Part shown: positions 53,754 to 64,000 of the stretch, in pieces
How positions within the stretch are numbered: position 1 is the stretch's first letter
Layout of the letters: every line of letters begins with the position of its first letter
Source of the DNA: Synanceia verrucosa
Lineage: Eukaryota > Chordata > Actinopteri > Perciformes > Synanceiidae
Reading direction: 5' to 3'
DNA: 64,000 nt
Assembly (NCBI GenBank): GCA_029721515.1
Contig: CM056550.1
Span: 24,936,619 to 25,000,618, forward strand
Translations under genes and position numbers: made by a program
Notes under the pieces: generated by a model
Told to the model about the DNA's origin: nothing
Database searches by the model: none
What the model saw: only the letters and a program-made list of their open reading frames with translations

Positions 53754-55203
53754 CTGTGGGTGAAAAAGAGACACACAGACATGACGCCACATTTCCAGGT
53801 AGATGATATGTGATTCAGTTACTTTGCAGAAGAGTTAACTTCTGTTCTTATCCAAAAAGGAGTCATTACAAAGCACATTTGGTGGTAATAACTATGATTA
53901 AACGTAATTACCATGAACTCAACCACTCTGCAGCTGACAGTGAGTGGGTGTTATTCATTTCTTTTCGAAACGAACAGAGGGGCCTCGTCCACAACCCCTG
54001 GTCTGTTTGTCTGACAGTCTTGAATAAGCGGACAGACGTGTGACAGTGATATAATGAATGGCTCATACAAAGCGTCACCTGGTATTATAGAAAGCCATGT
54101 TTTTTTTTTTGCTGGGGGCCTGAGCTGAATTGAGCATTGTGACCTGGGCAAGGGGACACATTCCTGTCCATTTCCCTCATTGTCTCCAACTCTACATGTC
54201 ATTGTCACCACTCACAGGGCTTAGGCAACCTCACAAAAATATGTTTGACTGAAAATTCCCATGGAAACCCACTGAATCAGAGTCACTGCCACACACATCA
54301 CAAACAGCTCACACATAGAAGATATTTTCAAAATAACCTTTTTTTTAAATTTTTTTTTTTTAAATATATAAATGTATAATATAAATGTACAATGTTTAAA
54401 TGAAAATACCCTTTTGTCCTGTAAAACATTTTTAATAAGTCATGTGACTAAAACATATAAACACTTGACCATTCACTTATTAGTGAGGTGGATATTTAAT
54501 TTGATATTGTGTCAGAATTTTATAGGATGTCTGATATCGTTCAGAATTGCAGGAGCATAGTTGCATAAGAGACACATGAAGATGAAAAAATGTCAGAAAC
54601 AGAGAGAATAGGTTTGTTGCAAGACTTGGCAGGTTGATTGGTTAAAAAAAACAAAACAGGATGGATATATTTTAGTTTGTTTCCAATAATGTGTAGTTGT
54701 GGATTTAATTTTATTTAATTTAGTTTCCCACTCAGCATATGCCATTTCACTCACAATATATAAATATTATCACATCACAGAAGCTAATGATTTGTCACTG
54801 CCATTTTACTGTGACTTTAAGACAAAAATCCTGTTTGTTACATCCTTATTTTTATATTTTTTAAAGATGATGAGTTAAAATAAAGACGCATACACCAAAT
54901 GTATCCAGCACAAATTTCCCATGGCATTGGAAAATACATATACGTATACATACAAATAGTTAATATTTCACTCACACACTGTGTATTTTTAACTTTTATG
55001 AGATAAAAATGAGGATCTGTTAACAAACTGCATCGTGTTGTCCCTAGATTTTTAGCTCTTACATCATGGAGTTAAATGTTATTGTAACCAATAATATGGA
55101 TTGCCAAAAAGCATGACAAAAAATGTTTTTTCTTTGAATTTTGATCGCACAGCATCAACAATAGGGCAATATACAGGTACTGTATGTGTGTGCAAAAAGT
55201 TAT

Positions 55204-55209
<6 letters not shown>

Positions 55210-55258
<49 letters not shown>
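55210..55258. repeat. (TA)24 microsatellite
   Basis: A nearly pure TA run flanked by poly-T. It accounts for the Ile/Tyr-rich frames around it. Confidence 0.95.
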
Positions 55259-55266
<8 letters not shown>

Positions 55267-57029
55267 TCATATATATTTGTGTCATTTCTGTCAAAATCTG
55301 GCCTTAGAGCGAAACACATTGGTGCATGTGTGTCGCTTTGGTCAAAAATGTCAAACTAAAGGCCACAACCATTTCCCCCATCTCGCCGACTAATTCCTGC
55401 TCCTGGGTTTCACACATGCTGTATTAACACACACATTAACACATGTTTTAGCTTCTTTTTTTTTTTAGCTAGGTACAGATTAAAGTTTAACAGAATATGA
55501 GGATGATTAATTTAATAAAAGGTGAACAGATCAGGGGTGAGTGGAAGTGTGTCCGACAGCGTTCATAAACCCCTGCAGACACTCTCCCACTGGCATCAAT
55601 GAACGGACAGCTGGAGCTCAGCTCCACCTCTGCTCTGACAGCAAGTTTGTTTCTGTGAAAAGGCCGCTGGAGTCTGTCTTCTACAAATCCAGGAAACAAC
55701 AAGAGATCTTAGTCTCAACCCACCTGAAGCCACACAAACTGTATTACTGAAATACTGCTGGCCTGATCTGTGCAGTAGAATGGGCTGCTGTAAAAGAAGT
55801 CATTTGCAGAGATGCTTGCTCAGCGCCTTTGCAAGTACACCAGACCTATATAGGCTACAGCTATGCAGAGTAATGTCTTTTGGTCAGCTGTTATCATTAG
55901 AACTTGTCCCGACTTTTCCAAAATAATTTAATAAATGATGCATTTGTCCCCAAAAGTTAGCTGATCAGCATATGTTTACATTTTATCTTCATTTGAATGT
56001 CTGACCCTTGTAGCTGTGCATCAGAATTGACATAATTAAAAAAAAACACATACATATCCTTGCAGGAGCATTTATTTTGTTATTAAGTTGCTGAAAGTTA
56101 CATTGATTAATGGATGTCATGATATTATTGGTTGAAATTGGATATTTTTGTAACTCCCCATAATGTAAACTCCCAAATATCGGTACAGGTAGTTAGTCGT
56201 ACTATAATAACACTAAATAATTCAAAGGTACCCTGTTTATAATCCTTTAAATTGGTGAAATTAACAGTGTATTTGTCTCATAATCAATACTGAAGGGGGA
56301 AAAAATTGAAAAATAACTTTGAGGATACGATGTGAGCCATTTTACCATCACTTTTTTTCCCCGTGTTCTCAGGTTAAAACAGATACAATTAAGTTTCTCC
56401 CAAACTTTTCCCCAAGGCAAGAGAAAGCAACAAAAAACATGACAGAATGCTGGATAGCAACATCAAGAAACCCCATTATGCTTTAATGTAATTTTAAAAA
56501 TCTTCTACATTATTTCACGCAGAAATAACAGAGTTGAAATCTAGTCTCACTGGGACACATAACGGAGTTAGACAACAACACGACGACTAATTACATCACA
56601 GATAAAGATAAGAGAGATAAAAATGATAAAAAAGAACTATCCAGGGTGCTGATCAGGTGACTGTCACTGCAGAAAGGGAAATATAATCACCATGTAACCA
56701 CGGATCCTTCTCAATAGGAACATCTCAGTGTTATCTAACGTCAGTTTGCTTTGTTCACAACTCGCCGCCCACTAAGACAATGTGAGTTGTTTATTTAGCA
56801 GTCCGTCTATCGAGTTTAGCTTATGGCTTTTCTCCGCTGTGCTGTGTTCAATTAGTTAGTACTCCTTCAGCAGCAATAGTTGTTTATTGTTCTACCAAGC
56901 ATCAAACCTTTCCTGAAATTCAAGTGTCTCTGCGCCTCCACTGATCAGATTTCATTCAGCTCTGAATGAAAGACTGATCACAGTAAGTGGTTCGTGTCAT
57001 CAACCACCATGGCAACATACAGGAGCTTT

Positions 57030-57530
57030 TCACATTTTATTAAAGGAATAGTTACACTCACATATCATAATAGACTTTTGCTTTCTTTCTGTGAGTGCAT
57101 GTCTGCGGTTAAAGCATATTAACAATGGATCACATCTACTTGTATGTGAAAGAGCTTCCTCGCTGGAATAATATCCACCCTGCATTTTCCCTCAGCTCTA
57201 CAGAGTGTTTTAATTTTGCCACTTTGGTTATCTTGACCGCAACTTAAGTGTTTTGGTTCACTCTAACAACACTCAACAGCATTTTCAGCTGCAGCACACA
57301 GCTGAAAAGGTTTCAATAAACCCACTGCACACTGCCTTACCAGCACCAAATGGCAAAGTAAATGGCTGGTGAACATAGTGGAGTATTAACCAGCTAAAGA
57401 GCTCAATATTTATATCATTGATGTTGATTATTTTGTTGCTCAGGGCAAGTTGCTTTAGAGGGAGGCCTGAAGGGACACAGTCCTTTTCCACTTTCATTGG
57501 AAAAGAGCTGACAGCTGTTTTTTTTTCTAT
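57030..57530. repeat. Probable DNA-transposon-derived repeat
   Basis: TTAAAGGAATAGTTACACTC at the left, CCCTCAGCTCTACAGAGTGT in the middle and GTGAACATAGTGGAGTATTA followed by CAGCTAAAGAGC match the layout of a common fish non-autonomous repeat. It shares blocks with 52850-53240. Family name unknown. Confidence 0.5.
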
Positions 57531-58824
57531 TGGAGTATTTTCTAAATCCAGTTTCTCAAGATTACCAACCTCAGCTTAAATGCACAGAGATGTGCATCAA
57601 TATTGTCATCTATTGCTACAAAAGAAAGTCAATTTTCTGCAGGAAAAACTATTATTCTTTTCTGCTCCTAGTGTTGAATCATTATTTTATTATTGAGATT
57701 CTAATAATTCAGAATGATATATTTAATATTTTAAATGTAGGAAATCGAAAAAAAATAATAGCTGCACTGCTCCTCATAACACCAGTGGTGGTGCTTACTT
57801 GACTTTTCATAACACACACAGACTGCAACCCTCAGGCTTCCATGACGTCAACAAATCCATGTTCAGCACTGGAGCAGCAGCTAATGTGTATTGATCTGTG
57901 AGCTTTGTTTGACCCTTCCTGGGACTTGTAGTATGATTCCCCTCATGGGAAGATTCCTGCTGTTGTAGCAGCAGCACAAAGAAACCTCAGCCCATCTGTC
58001 TCTGTCTGAAACCCTCTGATCGAGAACAAACTCCAAAGGGCACTCGTCCACTGGAGTACTGCAAGTGTCTCAATGACAAGGAATGTCATTTAAACAGTTT
58101 ACAGCTCATTCACTTCAGTCTTTCCACCAATTATACTGAATTATCCTTCTCTAAGACTCCAGGATGTGATAGATACACATGTATATTTAAGTTTTGCTTA
58201 AAAGGAGCCAAACAAATGGTCAAATGTGTGTAAGTGGCTGCTGTGCTTTGCCATAGTGACGCACAACAGTGTGGGAAATAGACACACCCCGCTGTGATAC
58301 TGCATGGGACTGTCATGCTTTTGATGTTTGGTCCTGACAAAAAGCGTTTCCTTTTTTCTTGTGTCTGCTCAATTTTTGCAACAACAGGTTGGCAAGTATG
58401 TTCTGTCTGTACCTCATTGTAACTTCATATAATCCAGTTGTGTGCTGCTGCTGACGGATATACAGTATCTCTTTGATTCAGTAGAGAGCTTTGTTCTCCC
58501 TAAAAGGCTCATGTTATGTTGCCTGCATTATATTTTGATGAACTACACCAAGGTTATCACAGTAATGATGCACAGACAATTTAATAACATGCTTTGGATA
58601 TGAAAATGCAGAGTGTGTAATCCACTTTAATGGCATAACATCATAGGCTGCATCACATGAGTGGACAGGTTTGTACATCCTGTTCCTGTCATTAACACTC
58701 AATCCCTTAAGTGAGATCCTAAAATTTTGCCATGTGATGTCAGCTGACGCCCATAGACCGAGCTACAGTAGCCAGGATGGTTCAATCCATGGAATGCAAA
58801 TGTGATCAAACTGCTGTTTTTCTG

Positions 58825-59010
58825 GGGGGCAAGGCTGCAACTCCCTATTATTTTCATAATCACTGTTTTCTAGAGCTGAAGGTGATAGATTCAAAAATTT
58901 TGTCCAACCAACAGTGTAAAACAAATATTTAATTTACTATAAGAGGCAAAGAAAAACAGCAGTTTCTCACATTTGGAACTAGAGAAATTAATAAAATAAA
59001 ATCATCATCC
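58825..59010 (+). repeat. Teleost interspersed repeat (AAGGCTGCAACT type), truncated
   Basis: It starts GGCTGCAACTCCCTATTATT and ATTTTCATAATCACTG, then continues with TTTGTCCAACCAACAGTGTA, ACAAATATTTAATTTACTAT and GGCAAAGAAAAACAGCAG. This is the order found in a very abundant fish repeat as I remember it. An internal deletion is likely. Non-coding. Confidence 0.65.
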
Positions 59011-60793
59011 AAACTTTATAAATCACTAACAAAACCTCCACTGTACATATTGATAATACAGAAATCTGAATGAATGCTAGCTAAAAGGTGCATGTTGCTT
59101 ATTCCTTTCCAAGCTCATGAAACTAAACAACCTTTCATTACCTGCACACAAAACTATTTCAGGGTTTTGTTGATGGCACATTCTAATTATTGAATCACCA
59201 GAATATGTATAAATACAAAAGAAAATAATAATTGTTTACAGGTAAAATGTAAAATGTAATCAGGATGCAATAATTCACCTACAAATACACAAATCGTCAA
59301 ACATCAAAATATAAATGCAAACACAAAATATTCATTCAGATTTTTTCTTTAATTCATCTCCCGCTTGTACACTCCAGCCTGCACTGTAAGTTCAGCCAGG
59401 AGGAACAAAAGCTTTTTATGAAGTAAAGTTTTGTGATGAGCGACATTTAATGAGCCCCACTGGGCAGGTTTCTTAATTATGAAATGAAGAGAGGCATGTT
59501 ATCTATTCTGTTAAATATGGTAAATCTTGTTAGTGACTTTTTAAAAAGCTGGAGATATCTCCTTGTCTCATTCTGTCTGAACTTGTAAAACTCATTATTA
59601 GGCATCCACTGTTGTATTTTTGGACTAACCAAACTCAATACATTTCTTTGGTTAGTCAAGCTCGAAGCTGTAAAGACTGATAAGAGACTATCAGGCTGCA
59701 TGTCGTATCTTTAGACAGTCACAGCTCTGCGTGATTCAGAGGGAGCACAAACACACCTTGAGACATTTGCAGAAAGAGTCATTATTAATCCTCTCTTACA
59801 ACATTTTGTCTGCCAACTTCTATCGCAGCACTGTTATTAATATTAAAATCTGTTTGTCCCAGTCATGCCCTTCTGAAGAAATGATGCCTTTTGAGATTTC
59901 ATCCAGGTCTGCATTACTGAAATATACCCAGAACGATGGAACGACATTAACATTTTAAGCTACTGAGTAAATATTTTTTTTCCATGCCTTGAAGACTCAA
60001 GTAATACCCCCCACAGCCATGAAACATTACTGCTGTGTGAACTGTGGGGACAATACGGCTGTGTGGTGAATAACAGAACAGAAATCACTCTGTACACTCA
60101 GATGATTATAAACCAGGTTCCAGTGTGAATAATCACTGAGCGTATATACACATAAACACCCTGAGACACCCTGCAGAGCCGACACTGTGCCGCTCCGGCT
60201 CTTTTCCTCTGTACAGAATTATATTCAAGTAGCCCATCATTTTAACAAAGGTGTTATCCCTGGTATATATTGTCTCCATGTGCTCATTTTGTTTGCCATG
60301 TGATTAAAACAAGTCATCCATTAAACCAGAGAGATAATGGGTTTCTGACAAATGTTCCAATTGTTGATTAGAATTGTCTTTTTCATGTAATAGTACTGTT
60401 GAGCTTATTTGAGTTAATGAGTTAGCTTTTTGATGTTTCTTCTCAGTAGAACTAAAACCATAAAGGAAAAGAGGCACAGTTATGAAGAGAGTACTACTTA
60501 GCCTGTGGAAGTATCGTCTGATGTCCTCTGTGGCTCTGGAGGAGCTTTGTCAAGTTTGGAAAAAATATTCCCCTGAATGTCGTCTCGTCCGGGTTATCTC
60601 GGTGAGGCATGGAGAGTACAAATTTACAGAAGCAGGAAGCCTGCATGACAATCTGACCTTGTAAAGCTAAAGACGTGGCCTGTTGCTAGGATAGGACAAT
60701 ACCAAAAATCTGCTACTCTGTTGGGGGGATGTGTGATTCAGTGTTTATGTCTTTTTTGTCCCTTGTGTCCCCAAACCTCAGCACCATGGTCAT

Positions 60794-61070
60794 GGGTTGC
60801 GTCCAAAATTCCATACTACACACTACGTACTCAATATGTGTACTATCATTCAACATATTTTTGAGTGAATAAATGTTGTATGCATCTTTTCCGATTGCAG
60901 AAGTGACGCACTATCTGAGAGCCTCTTGCCGGTTGGATTGGAGACGCGTAACCGTGGTAACCCGTACCAACCTCACCTCTAATGGCAATCTGTGATATTA
61001 ATACATCTAAATCTCACATACTGTTTTAGCATGTGAGATAGCATGTTAGTATGGAATTTCGGACGCAGCC
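60794..61070. mobile_element. hAT-like MITE, about 277 bp
   Basis: The terminal inverted repeats match: the left end reads GGTTGCGTCCAAAATTCCAT and the right end, on the minus strand, GGCTGCGTCCGAAATTCCAT; both then continue ACTA. Eight-base flanks ATGGTCAT (60786-60793) and ATGGTCTT (61071-61078) differ at one base, fitting the 8-bp target-site duplication of hAT transposons. No transposase ORF. Confidence 0.8.
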
Positions 61071-64000
61071 ATGGTCTTCATCAGAGAATACATTTGCTTA
61101 GTTGTCATGGAGATGGCACAATTAAAATCACGTGACTGACAGCTTGCCTCATGACAACAGGTGATTTGATTCCTGGTGTTCACATCTCAGTTTGACTGCC
61201 TGGTTTCACTTTAATTGATTTAGACATTAATGGGCAATGTCCCTTCTGCCTATATGTACAGAGGCCGTTGCTATGGAATATATACCAGCAGTGAGCATAT
61301 TTCTTTCATCACAAGCTGTGTTGCCATTTATTGTGCAACCACTGAAAAACTCTCCAACATCCGTAGGATGAATTTAATAAATGTTTGTGCTAGGATTGCC
61401 TTTTCTGTTAGGCGGAGGTGTGTTGCTTGTTGTGGCGAGTATGTTGTTATGATCCCAGAGTTTCGGTTGTCAATCTACTTATGGCCATAATCCCTCTCGT
61501 GTCAAGACCTGCATCTGATTTCAGTTTCTAAATCGTGGTGCTGCAGAGTCAGTGGTTAGTGTATTTCTGCTTATTCTCAAAAGGATAAGGGCTTAAATTA
61601 ACCCAAAGTTGCAGTAACCCAATGTACACTGTACTTGTTGTTATGAACACTCCTCTGCTTGAATACCAAACAATAGTCCGAAAAGCACCAGGGAGGAGTA
61701 AGTGATGCTTGAGCTGCCAGTCATATCAAAAGGCACACAGTCTTTACACAATGTGCTTGTCAAAGATTTTCCATACCACGCACACACCCTTATGTGTATT
61801 TTATGGTTGACTGAAATCCCTGATGAATCTTGTTTTTTCACATTCACTGAACTGCTCATAATACTGTATATGTGTTTACTGAAAGTACCATCATCAGCCA
61901 GAGCAATCTGCTTTACATTACTCAAGTTCTGTTTAATCAGGTTCCTGAAAGGTAATCTGACTTAAAGGAATCATTAAAATAAACATTTGCAAATCACTCC
62001 CCAAATTTTACCTTCTAATCTAATCATGCCTCTACGGTATATGGAGAATCTCCATACGGCAGAGTACAGTATGTGGTTAGCAATGGTTATCTTGAGCATG
62101 AAGTATTTTTTTTATTTAGAACTAGAATACCAGGCTGGATTTTAGCAAAAAAAAAAAAAAAAATCTGATGTGCTGTTCTCGCATGTTTCTGATTCAGTTA
62201 GCACAGAGGGAGAGTACTGCCACTGAGCAGAGTTTTGCTTGAAATCAGCAGAAATCCTGCAGGATTCCTTCAAATTAATGACAGGGGGACATGTGGGCAT
62301 ATCCCCTTCACATTAAACCTCCCTGCTCCTGTTGTGAGTTTATATGCTGTCTGAGCAGCCTTCTGTTCGCGAGTGCAGCCCTGACTGAGAGGATTAAACC
62401 CAGAGAACGAACCTTTGATCCATACATCTGGTTTATTTTGTCTGGCTGCTCCTACACTTCATTTACTAGATAGGCTATACAACGACACAAAATGTACTTA
62501 CTATATTATTGTTAAATCTGCTTAAAAAGTAATTAAAGCAACAATATATGATGTAATTGCATGCAGATGTGTATTACGTACGATTGTATATTTAGATTAC
62601 TGTATTACTTTGTTCAAATCATCTCAGTCCCTGACAGGAGGACAACTTCAGACGTACCCATTTTGAAGGCAACTTGTCACTCTTGTGTCACACGTTTTAT
62701 CAATAAATACTGTGACATATTACAGTATAAATGACAGTATATCAGAAAGCAGTAGAAATAGGGTCACCACCCCCCACCGTCTCCACCCCTCTCAGTAATG
62801 GTCGAGGTGTTGGGGGTTGAATGGAGTGGTCATAGCTACGTCTTGCATTATAGATAAAGGATAGAGAGGTTCTTAAGTGGATGAATAAACCTCTTGAGTG
62901 CCCTCTGTGTGCTTTTGTGTCTAAACAAAGTGCACAGCCACATCATAATACAGCTCAGCCATTATGCTTTCAAACCATTGTCAAAAACACGACAAATTAA
63001 TCCTCTGTGGGTCTCTATAACATTTCTAAATTCCTGTGCACATTGTCTTGTTGAAAATATTTCATTTTCATAAATATAGTCGAGCCTACATCCATTTCAC
63101 TCAACCTTGCCAGATGTAAGATGATTATCATATTTGTACCACATTTACCCCGTGTGATGTTCCATCTATAAAGCCATTTTGTGATGGTCACAATTAATAG
63201 TTGGTTATATTCTGAGCTGTATGGTATTAATTCACTTCTGGATGAATCCTTTATAGGTGTTCATGCATCTCTTCACACATGACCTCTTTCTAGCCAGTCA
63301 TGCTCTCTGTAAGCCCACTTATTTAATAAGTTTTAGCTTATGGCCTTAACTGTTTTCATGCAGAATATGATCAGGCTTGCAGGTACTGTGTTGTAATTTA
63401 ATTTTGTTACAGCAGGATATTATTAAAAAAAAATCAGGCTGATGGACTTTTGTACACATCATCTCTATGTACAGCAATTACAGATTTACTGTATATTTGT
63501 TGTTGTGGTTATGATTCATGTGTGATAATTTTCCTTAAAATACAATAATTTTAAGCATTTTACTGTGTTTCCCATCTGGCAATGATTTTACTCTCTTCTA
63601 TGATGAAAGGCAGCTATCCCGAGCGAAGGAAGACTTTTGCTTTGTTTTAATTGTCTATACATATATGTTGTGTGGTACATGCCAGGTTTAGTTGCTTATT
63701 GTCTGGAAAAAGTCAGCAAATTAAAAACAAAAATGTTAACAAAAACTGGCCACACACAAAAAATAGTGAAGTCTGTATGAAATTGTGATGAAAATTGAAA
63801 TCACATTTTTAGAACATGGAAGATAACTGATGAGTAAATAACTGAAAGAGAAAATTATAGTCGTCAATGAGCACTGAAATAGAACTTTAAGAGAAAATAA
63901 TCTTAAAGTTAGCAGTCTTGTAAGTATGTTCACCCAGACTTGCTGTCTCTCTTAGACTACTCAGTTACATTTGCACCAGTAGCTGAGAGACAGACCGGCT

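Larger units (their letters stand above)
53754..64000 (-). other. rnd2: Probable long 5' intron of rnd2
   Basis: More than 10 kb separates the upstream acceptor of the rnd2 exon at 53753 from the window edge. No exon encoding the P-loop or switch I of a Rho GTPase was seen on the minus strand. The stretch contains several interspersed repeats and an AT microsatellite, listed separately. Another gene could be nested here, but no ORF shows a recognisable family. Confidence 0.55.

Noticed and set aside
53951..54211. 86-residue minus-strand open frame near the rnd2 exon
   Set aside because: It is not joined by phase or homology to RND2 and lies upstream of the exon acceptor. Treated as intron.
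55079..55393. Ile/Tyr-rich open frames
   Set aside because: They are translations of the (TA)24 microsatellite.
53754..64000. Search for rnd2 N-terminal exons (P-loop, switch I) on the minus strand
   Set aside because: I scanned for the expected P-loop, VFENY and WDTSG codons and found none. Not reported as features.

Overview
The window is vertebrate nuclear DNA, almost certainly from a teleost fish. It holds intron-rich genes with GT..AG junctions, and its interspersed repeats look like families common in ray-finned fish. Four protein-coding genes can be read exon by exon. They are tlk2 (+, coding 973-10350, 20 coding exons, 700 aa), becn1 (-, coding 12722-15551, 11 coding exons, 447 aa), brca1 (+, coding 17256-35872, 20 coding exons, 1404 aa) and the 3' part of rnd2 (-, last three coding exons 47715-53753; the upstream exons were not found and probably lie beyond base 64000). 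All reading phases join without a frameshift, so every gene looks intact within the window.

Layout. tlk2 and becn1 converge, with 2.4 kb between their stop codons that includes a tRNA-derived SINE. becn1 and brca1 are divergent, with start codons 1.7 kb apart around a shared promoter region carrying a perfect CRE and an E2F-type site. brca1 and rnd2 converge across a gene-poor 11.8-kb stretch, which keeps the tail-to-tail arrangement known for mammals. From 53.8 kb to the end there is only non-coding sequence, most likely the 5' intron of rnd2.

The brca1 model is well supported. It has a complete C3HC4 RING, a 2.6-kb central exon with islands similar to mammalian BRCA1 (including a KRKSF site like the CHK2 target), the PALB2-binding coiled coil with its key hydrophobic residues, and a tandem BRCT domain. 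Several coding exons (54, 89, 88, 78, 41, 84, 74 and 61 bp) have the sizes I recall for human BRCA1.

Functionally, Tousled-like kinase 2 acts in replication-coupled chromatin assembly, BRCA1 in homologous recombination, Beclin 1 in autophagy initiation through the VPS34 complex, and RND2 is a constitutively GTP-bound Rho-family protein. They share a neighbourhood rather than a pathway. I see no bacterial-style system, CRISPR array, rRNA, canonical tRNA gene or retroviral ORF. The notable items are the becn1/brca1 promoter, an in-frame stop-free brca1 intron, an 879-bp fold-back element, a hAT-like MITE and a SINE with a perfect 14-bp target-site duplication. No candidate for a wholly new biological system was found.
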